This document shows positions 42,824-51,320 of a DNA stretch of 64,000 nucleotides, piece by piece. A program made the position numbers and the translations under genes. Location of the stretch: positions 1 through 64,000 of the forward strand of contig NZ_JWLL01000015.1 in the NCBI RefSeq assembly GCF_000814025.1, written 5' to 3'. The first letter of the stretch is position 1. The number at the start of each line of letters is the position of its first letter. This DNA comes from Tateyamaria sp. ANG-S1. Its GTDB lineage: Bacteria; Pseudomonadota; Alphaproteobacteria; Rhodobacterales; Rhodobacteraceae. Under the pieces are notes generated by a model. That model ran no database searches, had not been told where the DNA came from, and saw only the letters and a program-made list of their open reading frames with translations.

Positions 42824-44127
42824 TTCGAAATCCTCGGATCAACGGGCAGGCCACTGGGCACGGATGTGGGCACGCCGAGCCTGTCGGTGTTCGCGGTCTC
42901 GCCCGTGAGCGCATGTAAAAACGCAATGATGTCATCGACTTCTGTGTCGCTGAGCGGGATCGGCTGTAGCTGTACCGCCGCGCGCTGACGGGCCATTTCG
43001 CGGCTGTCTTGCCAGACCATGAAATCAATGGCGGCAAGCCATGGGACATCTGGCAATGCTGCTGTTTCACGTGTCCAATTGTCCAATGATTGCAATGGAT
43101 TGAGGTGATGACGCACGATCTCTTCGAGCGTGGGGTAGGCGCCGTTGTGGCCGTAGGGCGCTGTCAGAGCCACATTGCGGAGCATCGGTGTCTTGAAGGC
43201 GTAGGCATCCTCAAGCGCGTCGCTTTCGCCCATGCGCCCCACGTCGCGGACCATGGGGTCGAAACGGCGGGTGCGGCCGGGGCCGAAAGGGGGGAGGCCA
43301 AGGGCGTGGAATTGCTGGTCGGTCATCAGTGGCCCGCTGTGGCATGTGCTGCACTGCGCTTTGTCATAGAAAAGATCAAGCCCTTGTTTTTGCTGGGTAT
43401 CGAGTGCGTTTTGATCACCTTCAAGATAGGCATCGAACGGGCTGTCGGTGCTGGTCCATTCCCAGATCATGAAGGCGCTGAGGGCGTTGGCGATGTCGGC
43501 AATCGCGATGTCTTTGGCCGTCGTGATGTGGGGGTACGCATCGACAAACTCCTCGACGTAGGCGGGGATGTGACGGATGCGGTCGGCGAGGATGGGCCAG
43601 GCATAATCCATACGCTGATGGATGGCGCCTGCGACCTCGTTTTCCTTGGGGTTTCCGGCCATTTCGAATTGGGCGACCAATGGGAAAATTGCTTGTGCTG
43701 CCAATAGGTTATCCAGACCTTCGGGCAGCCATTCCTCGGCCGGGGAGTTGAAGCCGTTTTCGTAGGTGTCAGCGACGCTGAGGCGGCCGTCGTGGAAGAT
43801 GGTGTGCAGGTCCTTGGCACCCAGATTCCAGAGGCCGGGTGCATTGCGGGGGATGCGTTTGCGGATGCGGTTTTCGCGGGTGCCAGCGGTGCGCTGGGGG
43901 CCCAACCCTTCGCCCCCTTCGCCGATGCCGAGGCTCAGCCCGTCGGCGGTTCCGAGGTCAGGGTGATGGCAGGTCGAGCAGGCGATATTGCGGTTGCCGG
44001 AGAGGATGCGATCGTAGAACAGAAGCTGGCCGAGTTTGGCTTGCGCCGGGTCGACGGCGATGAAATCATCCGGTGTCAGAGGACGCGGCAGATCGTCTGC
44101 AAAGGCAGGGGCCGCGGCGAGGAGGAT
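42820..44127 (-). CDS. Di-haem cytochrome c peroxidase / MauG-like protein, start unclear
   Basis: About 435 residues of a periplasmic di-haem protein. Haem sites are IACSTCHHPDLG and AQCSTCHSGPLMT; AYGHNGAYPTLEEIVRHHLN is the usual C-terminal His region. It starts with HLILLAAAPAFADDLPRPL, the end of a signal peptide, but no ATG, GTG or TTG precedes it in frame for at least 60 codons upstream. The end given is an in-frame ATC. The start region is shared with the ATG and ribosome site of the divergent Sel1 gene. Either a rare start codon is used, or the 5' end was lost. The role is probably reduction of H2O2 or oxidation of a protein partner. Confidence 0.8.
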   Translation of the reverse strand: MLLAAAPAFADDLPRPLTPDDFIAVDPAQAKLGQLLFYDRILSGNRNIACSTCHHPDLGTADGLSLGIGEGGEGLGPQRTAGTRENRIRKRIPRNAPGLWNLGAKDLHTIFHDGRLSVADTYENGFNSPAEEWLPEGLDNLLAAQAIFPLVAQFEMAGNPKENEVAGAIHQRMDYAWPILADRIRHIPAYVEEFVDAYPHITTAKDIAIADIANALSAFMIWEWTSTDSPFDAYLEGDQNALDTQQKQGLDLFYDKAQCSTCHSGPLMTDQQFHALGLPPFGPGRTRRFDPMVRDVGRMGESDALEDAYAFKTPMLRNVALTAPYGHNGAYPTLEEIVRHHLNPLQSLDNWTRETAALPDVPWLAAIDFMVWQDSREMARQRAAVQLQPIPLSDTEVDDIIAFLHALTGETANTDRLGVPTSVPSGLPVDPRISN

Positions 44128-44130
44128 GAG

Positions 44131-44601
44131 ATGCGCAAACTTGCGATAACCCTTGTTTTTATGGCGTTTCCGGCGCTGGCCGAAATCGAGGAAGCGCGCG
44201 ATTTGATGGAGGCCGGAGAGTACAAGGCGGCCTATGATGCGCTGTGGCCCGCGGCCCGGTCGGGCAATGCGGATGCCGAGGAACTGATCGGTGTCATGTA
44301 CGCTTTGGGCCTGGGCGTCGAGCGCGATGATGAGCGGGCGTTTGAGTGGTATTTGCGGTCGTCCATGAAGGGACATCCGGGCGCGCAATCCGGTGTCGGA
44401 TGGTACTACGAGGTGGGGCGCGGGATGCCTGCGCCAGACCTTGTGCGCGCCTATATGTGGTACACTCTGAGCGCGATTGGAGGCGATCCGGACGCCGCGA
44501 TTTCGCTGGAAGAGGTGGTCAAGAAAATGACCAAGGACGAGATTGATCGGGCGCATATTCTGGTCGCTGATTACAAGTTCTGGATGTATCCGTTCCGTTG
44601 A
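44131..44601 (+). CDS. Exported Sel1-repeat (TPR-like) protein
   Basis: A 156-residue protein with a signal peptide (MRKLAITLVFMAFPALA) and Sel1-like repeats (DAEELIGVMYALGLGVERDD, GAQSGVGWYYEVGRGM, RAYMWYTLSAIGGDPDA). It is a helical scaffold in the periplasm, role unknown. GGAGG at 44118-44122 precedes the ATG. The first codons and ribosome site overlap, in antisense, the signal-peptide codons of the di-haem peroxidase. Confidence 0.85.
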   Translation: MRKLAITLVFMAFPALAEIEEARDLMEAGEYKAAYDALWPAARSGNADAEELIGVMYALGLGVERDDERAFEWYLRSSMKGHPGAQSGVGWYYEVGRGMPAPDLVRAYMWYTLSAIGGDPDAAISLEEVVKKMTKDEIDRAHILVADYKFWMYPFR

Positions 44602-44931
44602 GTTTGGCAGCAGATTTTCGGCTTGGAAAGTCTGATGACCGTACGGGGGCGTTAACGCTGCGTACGGTGGTTAAAATCAGGTAAAATACACATTTTGGCG
44701 AGAAAACTGCGTGTTTTTGGCGTCCGTAAACAGGGTGTTTTGGCGCGATTTTTGCGAAACTGCGAAGTTTGGTCCTGAAACTGCGCGTTTTGCCGGGGCG
44801 GATCGCGTTAAGGGGTCGTTCATTATTGGCCCGTGTTAAGGTTTGATCGCGGGCGGTAACTTTTGGTTAGGGCGTGGCGGGGTGAAACCCCGCCCTACCG
44901 CGTCGGTGCGACGGCGGTGTGTGGATTGCCG
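44602..44931. other. 330-bp intergenic region with mini-hairpins and a terminator-like stem
   Basis: No gene is seen. Three copies of AAACTGCG, each able to form a tiny hairpin with a following GTTT, lie at 44703-44718, 44757-44770 and 44778-44791. GTTAAC and CGTACGGTG near 44650-44680 recur in the gap at 10218-10509. At 44876-44894 GGCGGGG pairs with CCCCGCC over a TGAAA loop, 38 bp beyond the stop of the minus-strand gene at 44932; this is a likely terminator or intergenic repeat. Confidence 0.55.
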
Positions 44932-45696
44932 TCAGCTTGCGGCGGCAGCCTTGTAGCCCTCTGCCGCCTGGCGCATCGCGTTGGCGAAGGGGCCGGGGCC
45001 GTAGCTGGTGCGGGCGACACCGAGGGCTGCGACCTCTGACACCGAGCCGAGCGCGCCGCGCATCATCACGTTGACCGGCAGAGCCGTGCTGGCGCAGACC
45101 TTTTCGATCATGGCGTGATCCGTGAGGCCCGGAATGAAGAAGCCGCTTGCGCCCGCATCCGCATAGGCTGCCGCGCGGTCGAGCGTTTCGGGCATCTGAT
45201 CGGCGTGGGCTTCGGGCTTGGCCTTGAGGAACAGGTCGGTGCGCGCGTTGATGAAGAGCGGGACATTCGCGGCGTCCGCAGCGGCGCGCACGGCTTTGAT
45301 CCGGGCGACTTGCGTGTCGATGTCGTGCAGGCCATCGCCACCGACAACCTGATCTTCGAAATTGAGGCCGATAGCACCGGTGCCAATCAGCGCGGTGATG
45401 TTGGCGGCGAGCGGTTCAGGATCGCTGGCATAGCCGCCCTCGAAATCGATGGAGACGGGCAGGTCCGTGCTGTCCACGATGCGGGTCGCGATGGGCAAGA
45501 GCACGTCGAGCGGCAGCTTTTGACCGTCGGGAAAACCCTGCGCTTCGGCCACGGACCAACTGCCGGTTGCGATGGCCCTGGCCCCTGCCCCGGCGACCGC
45601 CTTGGCCGATCCTGCGTCCCAGATGTTGTAGATCACCACCGGTGTTCCGGGCACGTGGAGGGCGGCGAAGGCTTTGGCTTTATCGGTCTGGGACAT
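44932..45696 (-). CDS. Isocitrate lyase/PEP-mutase superfamily protein
   Basis: A 254-residue TIM-barrel enzyme of the ICL/PEP-mutase superfamily, the group often labelled carboxyvinyl-carboxyphosphonate phosphorylmutase-like. VVIYNIWDAGSAKAVAGAGA near the start, LPVSIDFEGGYASDP (metal-site Asp), IGLNFEDQ and LFINARTDLFL are typical. The gating loop K-R-C motif of true isocitrate lyases is absent. The start at 45696 (MSQTDKAKAF) is where homology begins. The substrate is a 2-oxo or phosphono acid, unassigned. Confidence 0.85.
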   Translation of the reverse strand: MSQTDKAKAFAALHVPGTPVVIYNIWDAGSAKAVAGAGARAIATGSWSVAEAQGFPDGQKLPLDVLLPIATRIVDSTDLPVSIDFEGGYASDPEPLAANITALIGTGAIGLNFEDQVVGGDGLHDIDTQVARIKAVRAAADAANVPLFINARTDLFLKAKPEAHADQMPETLDRAAAYADAGASGFFIPGLTDHAMIEKVCASTALPVNVMMRGALGSVSEVAALGVARTSYGPGPFANAMRQAAEGYKAAAAS

Positions 45697-46034
45697 GGGG
45701 CACCTGTTTTGTTGTGCAGTGAATGCGCGCACCATTGCCCGTGTGCTCGGTCGGGGCAAGTGGCCGGTGCGGGATGTGCGGTTTGATGGAGCGGACGGTG
45801 ACATCGTCCTTTGAGTGATCCGGAGGACTGTAGCGGGCTGGCAGCGTTCAGCCGATGGATTTGGCGGCGGTCCAGCGCGGGTTGTGACACCCCCGATCCG
45901 CGTCTACCCCTAGTGCAGCTTTGCAACCTGCGCGCGCTGCCACATTTTGGCGCTGATCCGTTGCGGGGCTCGTATTTGTCAAATCAGTAAAACATCGTTT
46001 CAAATCAAAACTCCTGTTTCAAGGACACCAAAAC
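45697..46034. other. 338-bp intergenic region, no gene seen
   Basis: This is the divergent gap between the PEP-mutase-family gene and the beta-lactamase-like gene. The last 70 bases are AT-richer, with TTGTCA at 45976-45981 and TTCAAA 17 bases downstream, a possible weak promoter for the plus-strand gene. No open frame, repeat or hairpin stood out. Confidence 0.4.
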
Positions 46035-46871
46035 ATGAGCAGCACTTTTTCTAAGCGGACGTTTGGGGGCCTGAAGGCGTGCATTTTCGCTGTATCCGCC
46101 CTTGTCCTGTCGGCAAATGTTGGTGCCGCAGCCCCTGTGGACGTCGCGAAGACGGTCGAGATGGCGGGTGTTGAGCCCAACGCCTCGACCATCGTTGTGC
46201 GGCGGCTGTCGGACGATCAGGTCTGGGTCAGCAACGCCGAACGGTCGAGCCAGCGCTTTGCGCCTGCGTCCTCCTCCAAGATCCCGCATACGTTGATTGC
46301 GTTGGAAACCGGCGTGGCGGCACCCGATACCGTATTTGCGTGGGACGGCAAGCACCGGAGCTTTGACGGGTGGAACCGCGATCACAGCCTGAGCTCGGCT
46401 TTTCCGAATTCCGTTGTGTGGGTGTATCAGGAGATTGCCCGCCGTGTCGGCCTGGCAGGCATGACCGAGTGGTTGGGCCGTTTTGGCTACGGCACTGCCG
46501 AGACTGGAACCGAGGATACGTTGACCACCTATTGGCTGGACGGCACGTTGCAGATTTCCGCGACCGAGCAGATTGCATTCCTGGAGCGGTTGGCTGAGCG
46601 TGATCTGCCCCTGTCGGACAGCACATATGCGGCGGCGGACGCCATCATGCAGTCGGATGCGGGTGACGGTTGGACGCTGCACAGCAAGACCGGGTGGAAC
46701 TTCAATCGGGCGGCCATGGACATCGGTTGGTATGTTGGTTGGGTCCGGTGCGATGCCGAGACTTTCGTGTTTGCGCTGAATATGGATATGCCTGATCGGT
46801 CTTATCTGCCGCTGCGGGCATCGGCCGCGCGGGTGGTTCTGGACGCGGTGGGTGCGTTCGAATGCCGGTAA
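46035..46871 (+). CDS. Class D (OXA-type) beta-lactamase-like protein
   Basis: A 278-residue secreted serine hydrolase with a signal peptide (CIFAVSALVLSANVGAAA). The class D motifs are present: S-x-x-K as Ser79-Ser-Ser-Lys82 (PASSSKIPHTLIALETG), S-x-V as Ser126-Val-Val, and K-T-G at 218-220 (HSKTGWN). The Y-G-N motif reads Tyr152-Gly-Thr (FGYGTAETG). Length and spacing are those of OXA enzymes, so it probably hydrolyses or binds beta-lactams. The Asn-to-Thr change leaves activity uncertain. No mobile-element signs are adjacent, suggesting an intrinsic chromosomal gene. Confidence 0.85.
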   Translation: MSSTFSKRTFGGLKACIFAVSALVLSANVGAAAPVDVAKTVEMAGVEPNASTIVVRRLSDDQVWVSNAERSSQRFAPASSSKIPHTLIALETGVAAPDTVFAWDGKHRSFDGWNRDHSLSSAFPNSVVWVYQEIARRVGLAGMTEWLGRFGYGTAETGTEDTLTTYWLDGTLQISATEQIAFLERLAERDLPLSDSTYAAADAIMQSDAGDGWTLHSKTGWNFNRAAMDIGWYVGWVRCDAETFVFALNMDMPDRSYLPLRASAARVVLDAVGAFECR

Positions 46872-47017
46872 CGGGTCGAGGCGCGACCGGTGGAATTTGC
46901 ACGCTCGTCTATGGTGCTGGATTGCGAGATCTGCGAGGCCGTCCGAACATCAACTCGGCATGTTCGCGCAGCCGTGTCACGCTACCGAAGGGCCCCGTTT
47001 TGTGCTAACATCTGGCC

Positions 47018-47485
47018 ATGCCAAACGTTGAGCTGTCGACATTTCTGGATGCTCCGCCGGATCAGGTCTGGGACGCGCTGCACACCCCGCGGCTATTGCT
47101 CTTTGTGGCACATCCAATCCTCAAATTTGACCCGGTGGAGCCTGCACAATTTCCCGAGCGATGGGCCGAAGGTGATTACACGGTGAAGATGACGTGGCGC
47201 GGTATCATTCCGCTGGGTCGGCAGGTCATCCGCATTTCGCATCCTGAAACGGCGGAGGGTATTCGACAGATCCGCGACAACGGCTCAAGCGCTCTGATCC
47301 GGCGCTGGGATCATCTTGTGACCGTCGCGCCGGAGGGTGCAGGCACGCTGTACACCGATAAGGTCGCCATCGAGGCGGGTGCCTTGACCTGGTTTGTCGC
47401 GCAGTTTGCCAGATCATTTTACGCGCATCGGCAAAAGCGGTGGCAGCATCTCGTGGCGCAAGGGTTTGACTATTGTGCGGTGTGA
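47018..47485 (+). CDS. SRPBCC (START-like) family protein
   Basis: A 155-residue cytosolic protein. The N-terminus VELSTFLDAPPDQVWDALHT is the usual first strand and helix of SRPBCC ligand-binding folds, and ALTWFVAQFARSFYAHRQKR is the long C-terminal helix. It has the size of a single domain with a hydrophobic cavity. Ligand unknown. The 146-bp gap before it has no recognisable feature. Confidence 0.75.
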   Translation: MPNVELSTFLDAPPDQVWDALHTPRLLLFVAHPILKFDPVEPAQFPERWAEGDYTVKMTWRGIIPLGRQVIRISHPETAEGIRQIRDNGSSALIRRWDHLVTVAPEGAGTLYTDKVAIEAGALTWFVAQFARSFYAHRQKRWQHLVAQGFDYCAV

Positions 47486-47522
47486 TCTGATCACATGCCG
47501 TTCAATGGCCAAAACGAAAAGA

Positions 47523-47543
47523 GCCGCCCCGGTGTGGGACGGC
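47523..47543 (-). terminator. Terminator of the TRAP/monooxygenase operon
   Basis: GCCGTCCC pairs with GGGGCGGC over a five-base loop on the minus strand, followed by TCTTTTCG. It lies 29 bp after the dctP stop and faces the SRPBCC gene, so it may work in both directions. Confidence 0.75.
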
Positions 47544-47571
47544 CCAAAAGTAAGGTGGATCCTGATCCGCC

Positions 47572-48630
47572 TTAGTTCAGGTCGGCTTCGCGTGCTGCGT
47601 TCACGTCGGCTTCGGCTGCAGCCACGGCTTCTTGCAGGGCGGCGAGGATTTCGTCACCGCGGGCCACGTTGGCCACAAACCAGTCATTGACCGGAGCCGC
47701 GGCCTCGGCGAAGGCCGCTTTCTGCTCGGGCGTCGGCACGTAGAGATCACCGCCGCCTGCGACGAACTCTTCGTAGGCCTGGATCGACTTGCGCTTGGGC
47801 GAGGCGAAGGTGGCCTGTTGCAGCGCATAGAAGCCGTCAACCACGACGCGGCGCATGTCTTCGGGCATGGCCATGAAATTCTCGTTCGACATCCACCACA
47901 GCGCGCCCATGTAGGCGTGTCCGTCGAGTGTGACGTATTGCAGGCCCGCATCGGGGAACTTCATGCCCATGATGTCGGTGATGCCGTTTTTGGAGCCCTC
48001 GACCACGCCGGTCTGGAACGAGGTGAAGAGTTCAGGCCACGGGATCGGGGTGGGCGATGCGCCCAGCGCGCGGACCAGCTCTTGCGGCAGGTCGGCGACC
48101 ACGGTGCGGATCTTCAGCCCTTCCATATCGCCCGGCTCGGCGATGCGGCGTTGGGTGTTGGCGAAGTTGCGCCAGCCGCCGGTGTTGCCGATGGTCATCA
48201 GGCGGATGGTACCACCGGAATCCTCAAGCGCCATGTTGCGCATGGTGCGGACGAAGTCGCCTTGCAGCACGTGTTCGGCGATGCGGTCGTCGGCCATCAG
48301 GTAGGGCAGGTCGAGCACCTGGACGTAGGGGAAGATGCCCGAGGCGCCGCCGGAGGTGGAGATGAAGACGTCAATCGAGCCGTCGGCCACGCCTTGCAGG
48401 CACTCCGCACCGTTCGAGCAGAGCTGCGTGCCGATGAAAAGCTCTACGGCGATGGCGCCGTTGGAGGCTGCTTCGACGTAGTTCTTGAACACGACAAGGC
48501 CGTCATAGTCTTCGTCATTGGTGTTCGAGTTGGCGGTGGCGCGGATCGTGTAGTCCTGCGCGGTCGCCATCATGGCTGAGCCCGCGACAAGCGCGGCCGC
48601 CGTGAGGGTTTTGAGGGTCGTTTTGAGCAT
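47572..48630 (-). CDS. TRAP transporter substrate-binding protein (DctP family)
   Basis: A 352-residue periplasmic binding protein with a signal peptide (LKTLTAAALVAGSAMMATA). ELFIGTQLCSNGAECLQGVA, VLDLPYLMADDRIAEHVLQG and RRIAEPGDMEGLKIRTV are DctP family motifs; the Arg of LKIRT usually binds an acid group of the ligand. It is the last gene of an operon that begins with a monooxygenase, an aldo/keto reductase and a flavin reductase. The ligand is therefore probably the anionic monooxygenase substrate; sulfoquinovose or its glyceride is proposed by analogy. Confidence 0.9.
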   Translation of the reverse strand: MLKTTLKTLTAAALVAGSAMMATAQDYTIRATANSNTNDEDYDGLVVFKNYVEAASNGAIAVELFIGTQLCSNGAECLQGVADGSIDVFISTSGGASGIFPYVQVLDLPYLMADDRIAEHVLQGDFVRTMRNMALEDSGGTIRLMTIGNTGGWRNFANTQRRIAEPGDMEGLKIRTVVADLPQELVRALGASPTPIPWPELFTSFQTGVVEGSKNGITDIMGMKFPDAGLQYVTLDGHAYMGALWWMSNENFMAMPEDMRRVVVDGFYALQQATFASPKRKSIQAYEEFVAGGGDLYVPTPEQKAAFAEAAAPVNDWFVANVARGDEILAALQEAVAAAEADVNAAREADLN

Positions 48631-48660
48631 GTGGTTAGGTCCTCCCGTTAAGCTCTTTGA

Positions 48661-50133
48661 TCAGTTGGCAAACCCCGTGAGACGGGGAATGGTCATGGAA
48701 ATGGCGGGCACGTAGGTGATCAGGAAGATCACTGCGATCTCGATGGCGAGGAAGGGCAGGATCGCCTTGGCGATGGTTTCGACCTTTTCCCGGCTGACGG
48801 CAGCAGCGACGAACAGCACAAGCCCCATGGGGGGCGTGGCCAGCCCCACGGTCAGGTTCACCGACATGATGATTGCGAAGTGGATCGGGTCGACGCCGAG
48901 GTCGACGAAGATCGGGCCGAGGATGGGGCCGAGGATGATGATCGCTGGTCCTGCGTCGAGGAACATGCCGACGACGAAGAGCAGCAGGTTGATCAGGAAC
49001 AACAGGATCAGCGGGTTTTCCGACAGCGTCAGGATAAAGTCGGCGAGGATTTGCGGCGCGTAGCTGAGCGAGACCACCGTTTTGAACGCCATGGCTGCGC
49101 CGACGAGCAGGAGGACCACGGCAGAGGTGAGCCCCGCGCGGCTGAGGATGTCGGGCAGGTCTTTGAGCGACATGGTGCGCAGGACAAAGAGGGCGACGAA
49201 GACGGCGTAGGCCACGGCCACCGCTGCGGCTTCGGTCGGGGTGAAGACGCCGCCCAGGATGCCGCCGAGGATCAGGACCGGCGTTTGCAAGGGCACGATG
49301 GCGCGTTTGCAGATGGTGCGGAATTCGCTGCTGACTTGGGTACGCAGGGCGAGCATGAGGGCGTGCGCGACGACGACTGCACCTGCAAAGGTGCCCCAGA
49401 GGATCAGCGGTGTGGTGTCGCCCAACGGTAGGAACGCCCAGAGGAGGAGGCCGATGTTGAGCCGGACGAGCGCCCAGGACACCCAACGCTCCATCGGGCT
49501 TAGCTCGACACCGTCGAACTGCACCTTGTGCGCGGCGGGCAGGTCGTAGCGGTCTGCGGTCAGTCGGATCATCACCATGAGGCCGACGCCGACAAGGATG
49601 CCCGGCACGATGCCTGCAAGGAACAGGGCGGCCACGCTTTCGCCCATGACATAGGCATAGATGATCATGATGCCCGAGGGCGGGATGATCGGGCCGATCA
49701 CGGATGAGGCCGCGGTGATCGCAGCGGCGTAGCGGCGGGTGTAACCTTCTTTTTCCATCGCTGGGACGAGCATGGAGCCGAGGGCTGATGTGTCTGCCAC
49801 GGCGGAGCCGGAGAGGCCCGCAAAGAGGATGGAGGAGAGGACGTTCACTTGGGCGAGACCGCCGCGCAGGTGGCCCATGAGTGCCTGCGAAAACTGAACA
49901 AGGCGGATAGTGATGCCGCCCTTGTTCATCAGCTCACCCGCCAGCATGAAGAACGGGATCGCCATCAGTGGGAAGCTGTCCATCCCGTTGTAAACATTGC
50001 GATAGAGCAGCGTGATATCGCGTTCCTGACCATTCAGGTACAGCAGGATTCCGGGTGCGGCGAGCAGGCCAAAGAAGACCGGCAGGCCGATCAACAGGAA
50101 CAGAAGGAAAAGCGGGAGGAACCAGATCAGCAT
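48661..50133 (-). CDS. TRAP transporter large permease (DctM)
   Basis: A 490-residue membrane protein, longer than the usual ~430 because of an extra segment around residues 205-260. DctM motifs are SGSAVADTSALGSMLVPAME, SVIGPIIPPSGIMIIYAYVM, GVFTPTEAAAVAVAYAVFV and VNLTVGLATPPMGLVLFVAA. It uses a sodium gradient to import the ligand delivered by DctP. The start is 1 bp after the DctQ stop; dctP begins 30 bp after its own stop. Confidence 0.92.
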   Translation of the reverse strand: MLIWFLPLFLLFLLIGLPVFFGLLAAPGILLYLNGQERDITLLYRNVYNGMDSFPLMAIPFFMLAGELMNKGGITIRLVQFSQALMGHLRGGLAQVNVLSSILFAGLSGSAVADTSALGSMLVPAMEKEGYTRRYAAAITAASSVIGPIIPPSGIMIIYAYVMGESVAALFLAGIVPGILVGVGLMVMIRLTADRYDLPAAHKVQFDGVELSPMERWVSWALVRLNIGLLLWAFLPLGDTTPLILWGTFAGAVVVAHALMLALRTQVSSEFRTICKRAIVPLQTPVLILGGILGGVFTPTEAAAVAVAYAVFVALFVLRTMSLKDLPDILSRAGLTSAVVLLLVGAAMAFKTVVSLSYAPQILADFILTLSENPLILLFLINLLLFVVGMFLDAGPAIIILGPILGPIFVDLGVDPIHFAIIMSVNLTVGLATPPMGLVLFVAAAVSREKVETIAKAILPFLAIEIAVIFLITYVPAISMTIPRLTGFAN

Positions 50134-50134
50134 G

Positions 50135-50719
50135 TCATTCGCTCCCCGCGGCCATGTCGCCTAGGTCGAGGTCCGGCAGTTGGTCACCGCCGCCCATCAT
50201 CTCAACCAGTTTGCGCAGGATCAGTTCGATGTTGACCATGATCAGCAGGACGACCCCCACGAGCAGGGACAACATCATCCAGCTGCGCGGGATGCGGAAC
50301 CAACCGTCAAATGTGGGCAGGTAGAGGGAGGCTGTGGCGAAGCGACCACCGAAGCCTGTGACCTCGGACCAGCCGATGGGCAGGGCGACGAGCAGGATGG
50401 CAAGCGAGATGAGCAGCAGAAAGAGGCTGAGGAGCGCCGCAACGGCGCGAGGAAGCACGCCCGAAATCATGTCGAGCGCCACGAACCCGCCACGCCGGAA
50501 GGCTGTGGGCGCCATGAGGCCTGTCATCCACAGCATGCAGAAGCGCGCGGCTTCATCCGGCCAGGGCAGTGCGTTGTTGAATACGTAGCGCGCGACCACC
50601 TGGATCAGGATCGCGATCACCATGGCCGCAATTGCCACGATGCCGATGGCGCGCCCGATCTTGAGCAGGGCACCATTCACCCATGCAAACGGTGCAAGCA
50701 CCGCCAGTAACAGACCCAT
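50135..50719 (-). CDS. TRAP transporter small permease (DctQ)
   Basis: A 194-residue membrane protein with four helices (about 20-42, 55-75, 92-115, 145-165). PWPDEAARFCMLWMTGLMAP is the family signature. It scaffolds DctM. The start at 50719 follows AGGGAGGG at good spacing. It lies 88 bp downstream of the flavin reductase gene in the same direction, so transport and catabolism appear co-transcribed. Confidence 0.9.
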   Translation of the reverse strand: MGLLLAVLAPFAWVNGALLKIGRAIGIVAIAAMVIAILIQVVARYVFNNALPWPDEAARFCMLWMTGLMAPTAFRRGGFVALDMISGVLPRAVAALLSLFLLLISLAILLVALPIGWSEVTGFGGRFATASLYLPTFDGWFRIPRSWMMLSLLVGVVLLIMVNIELILRKLVEMMGGGDQLPDLDLGDMAAGSE

Positions 50720-50807
50720 GAAGGGCCCTCCCTTTGTCGGTCGCCCGGCGGTTTGTCCACCGTGGCCCATTTTCCGCTTTCACCCCGCGGGCGGGTCGTT
50801 TTTCACG

Positions 50808-51320
50808 TCAGGACGTGACGGAGCCGAAATCGCCCCCGAAGAATGTGAGCGGCTGGCCGTCGCGCATTTCGGTGCGCTGGACCTGGCCCACGATGATGAC
50901 GTGGTCGCCCGCGTCATGTGCAGCCACCCTGCGACATTCGAACCGCGCAAGGCAATGATCAATAAGGGGAACGCCGTCGGCGTTCAGAATGTGCGGATGC
51001 TCGCTCAGAACATGCGCGTTGCGCGCCGCCTGTTTGCACAGGTCGCCCTGCTCCGCCGCCAGCACGTGGATTGCGTAGTGGTCCGCCGCGTCGAAATAGG
51101 GGAAGCGCCGGGCGTTCCGGTCCACGGACCACAGCACGAGGGCCGGGTCGAGCGAGACCGACGAAAAGCTGTTGGCAACGATAGCGATGGGGCCGTCGGC
51201 GCTGGGGGCCGTGACCACTGTCACACCGGTTGCGAACTTGCCGAAGGCATCGCGCAACTGGCGGCTGCTGTCTGCGTCGGGGGTGAACACGGTGGGTTGC
51301 TGCGGGCTTTGCATCGTCAT
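50808..51320 (-). CDS. Flavin reductase (SmoA-like) of a two-component monooxygenase
   Basis: A 170-residue flavin-reductase-domain protein that supplies reduced FMN. LRDAFGKFATGVTVVTAPSA and IAIVANSFSSVSLDPALVLW are the FMN-binding face, and FPYFDAADHYAIHVLAAEQ follows. It partners a luciferase-like monooxygenase two genes upstream. Its ATG overlaps the stop of the aldo/keto reductase (ATGA). In the sulfo-SMO pathway the same trio is SmoA (this), SmoB and SmoC. Assignment to that pathway is inferred from gene set and order. Confidence 0.88.
   Translation of the reverse strand: MTMQSPQQPTVFTPDADSSRQLRDAFGKFATGVTVVTAPSADGPIAIVANSFSSVSLDPALVLWSVDRNARRFPYFDAADHYAIHVLAAEQGDLCKQAARNAHVLSEHPHILNADGVPLIDHCLARFECRRVAAHDAGDHVIIVGQVQRTEMRDGQPLTFFGGDFGSVTS

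Noticed and set aside
44650-44690. CtrA binding site from the paired TTAA motifs
   Set aside because: The spacing between the TTAA halves is 15 bases rather than the required 7.
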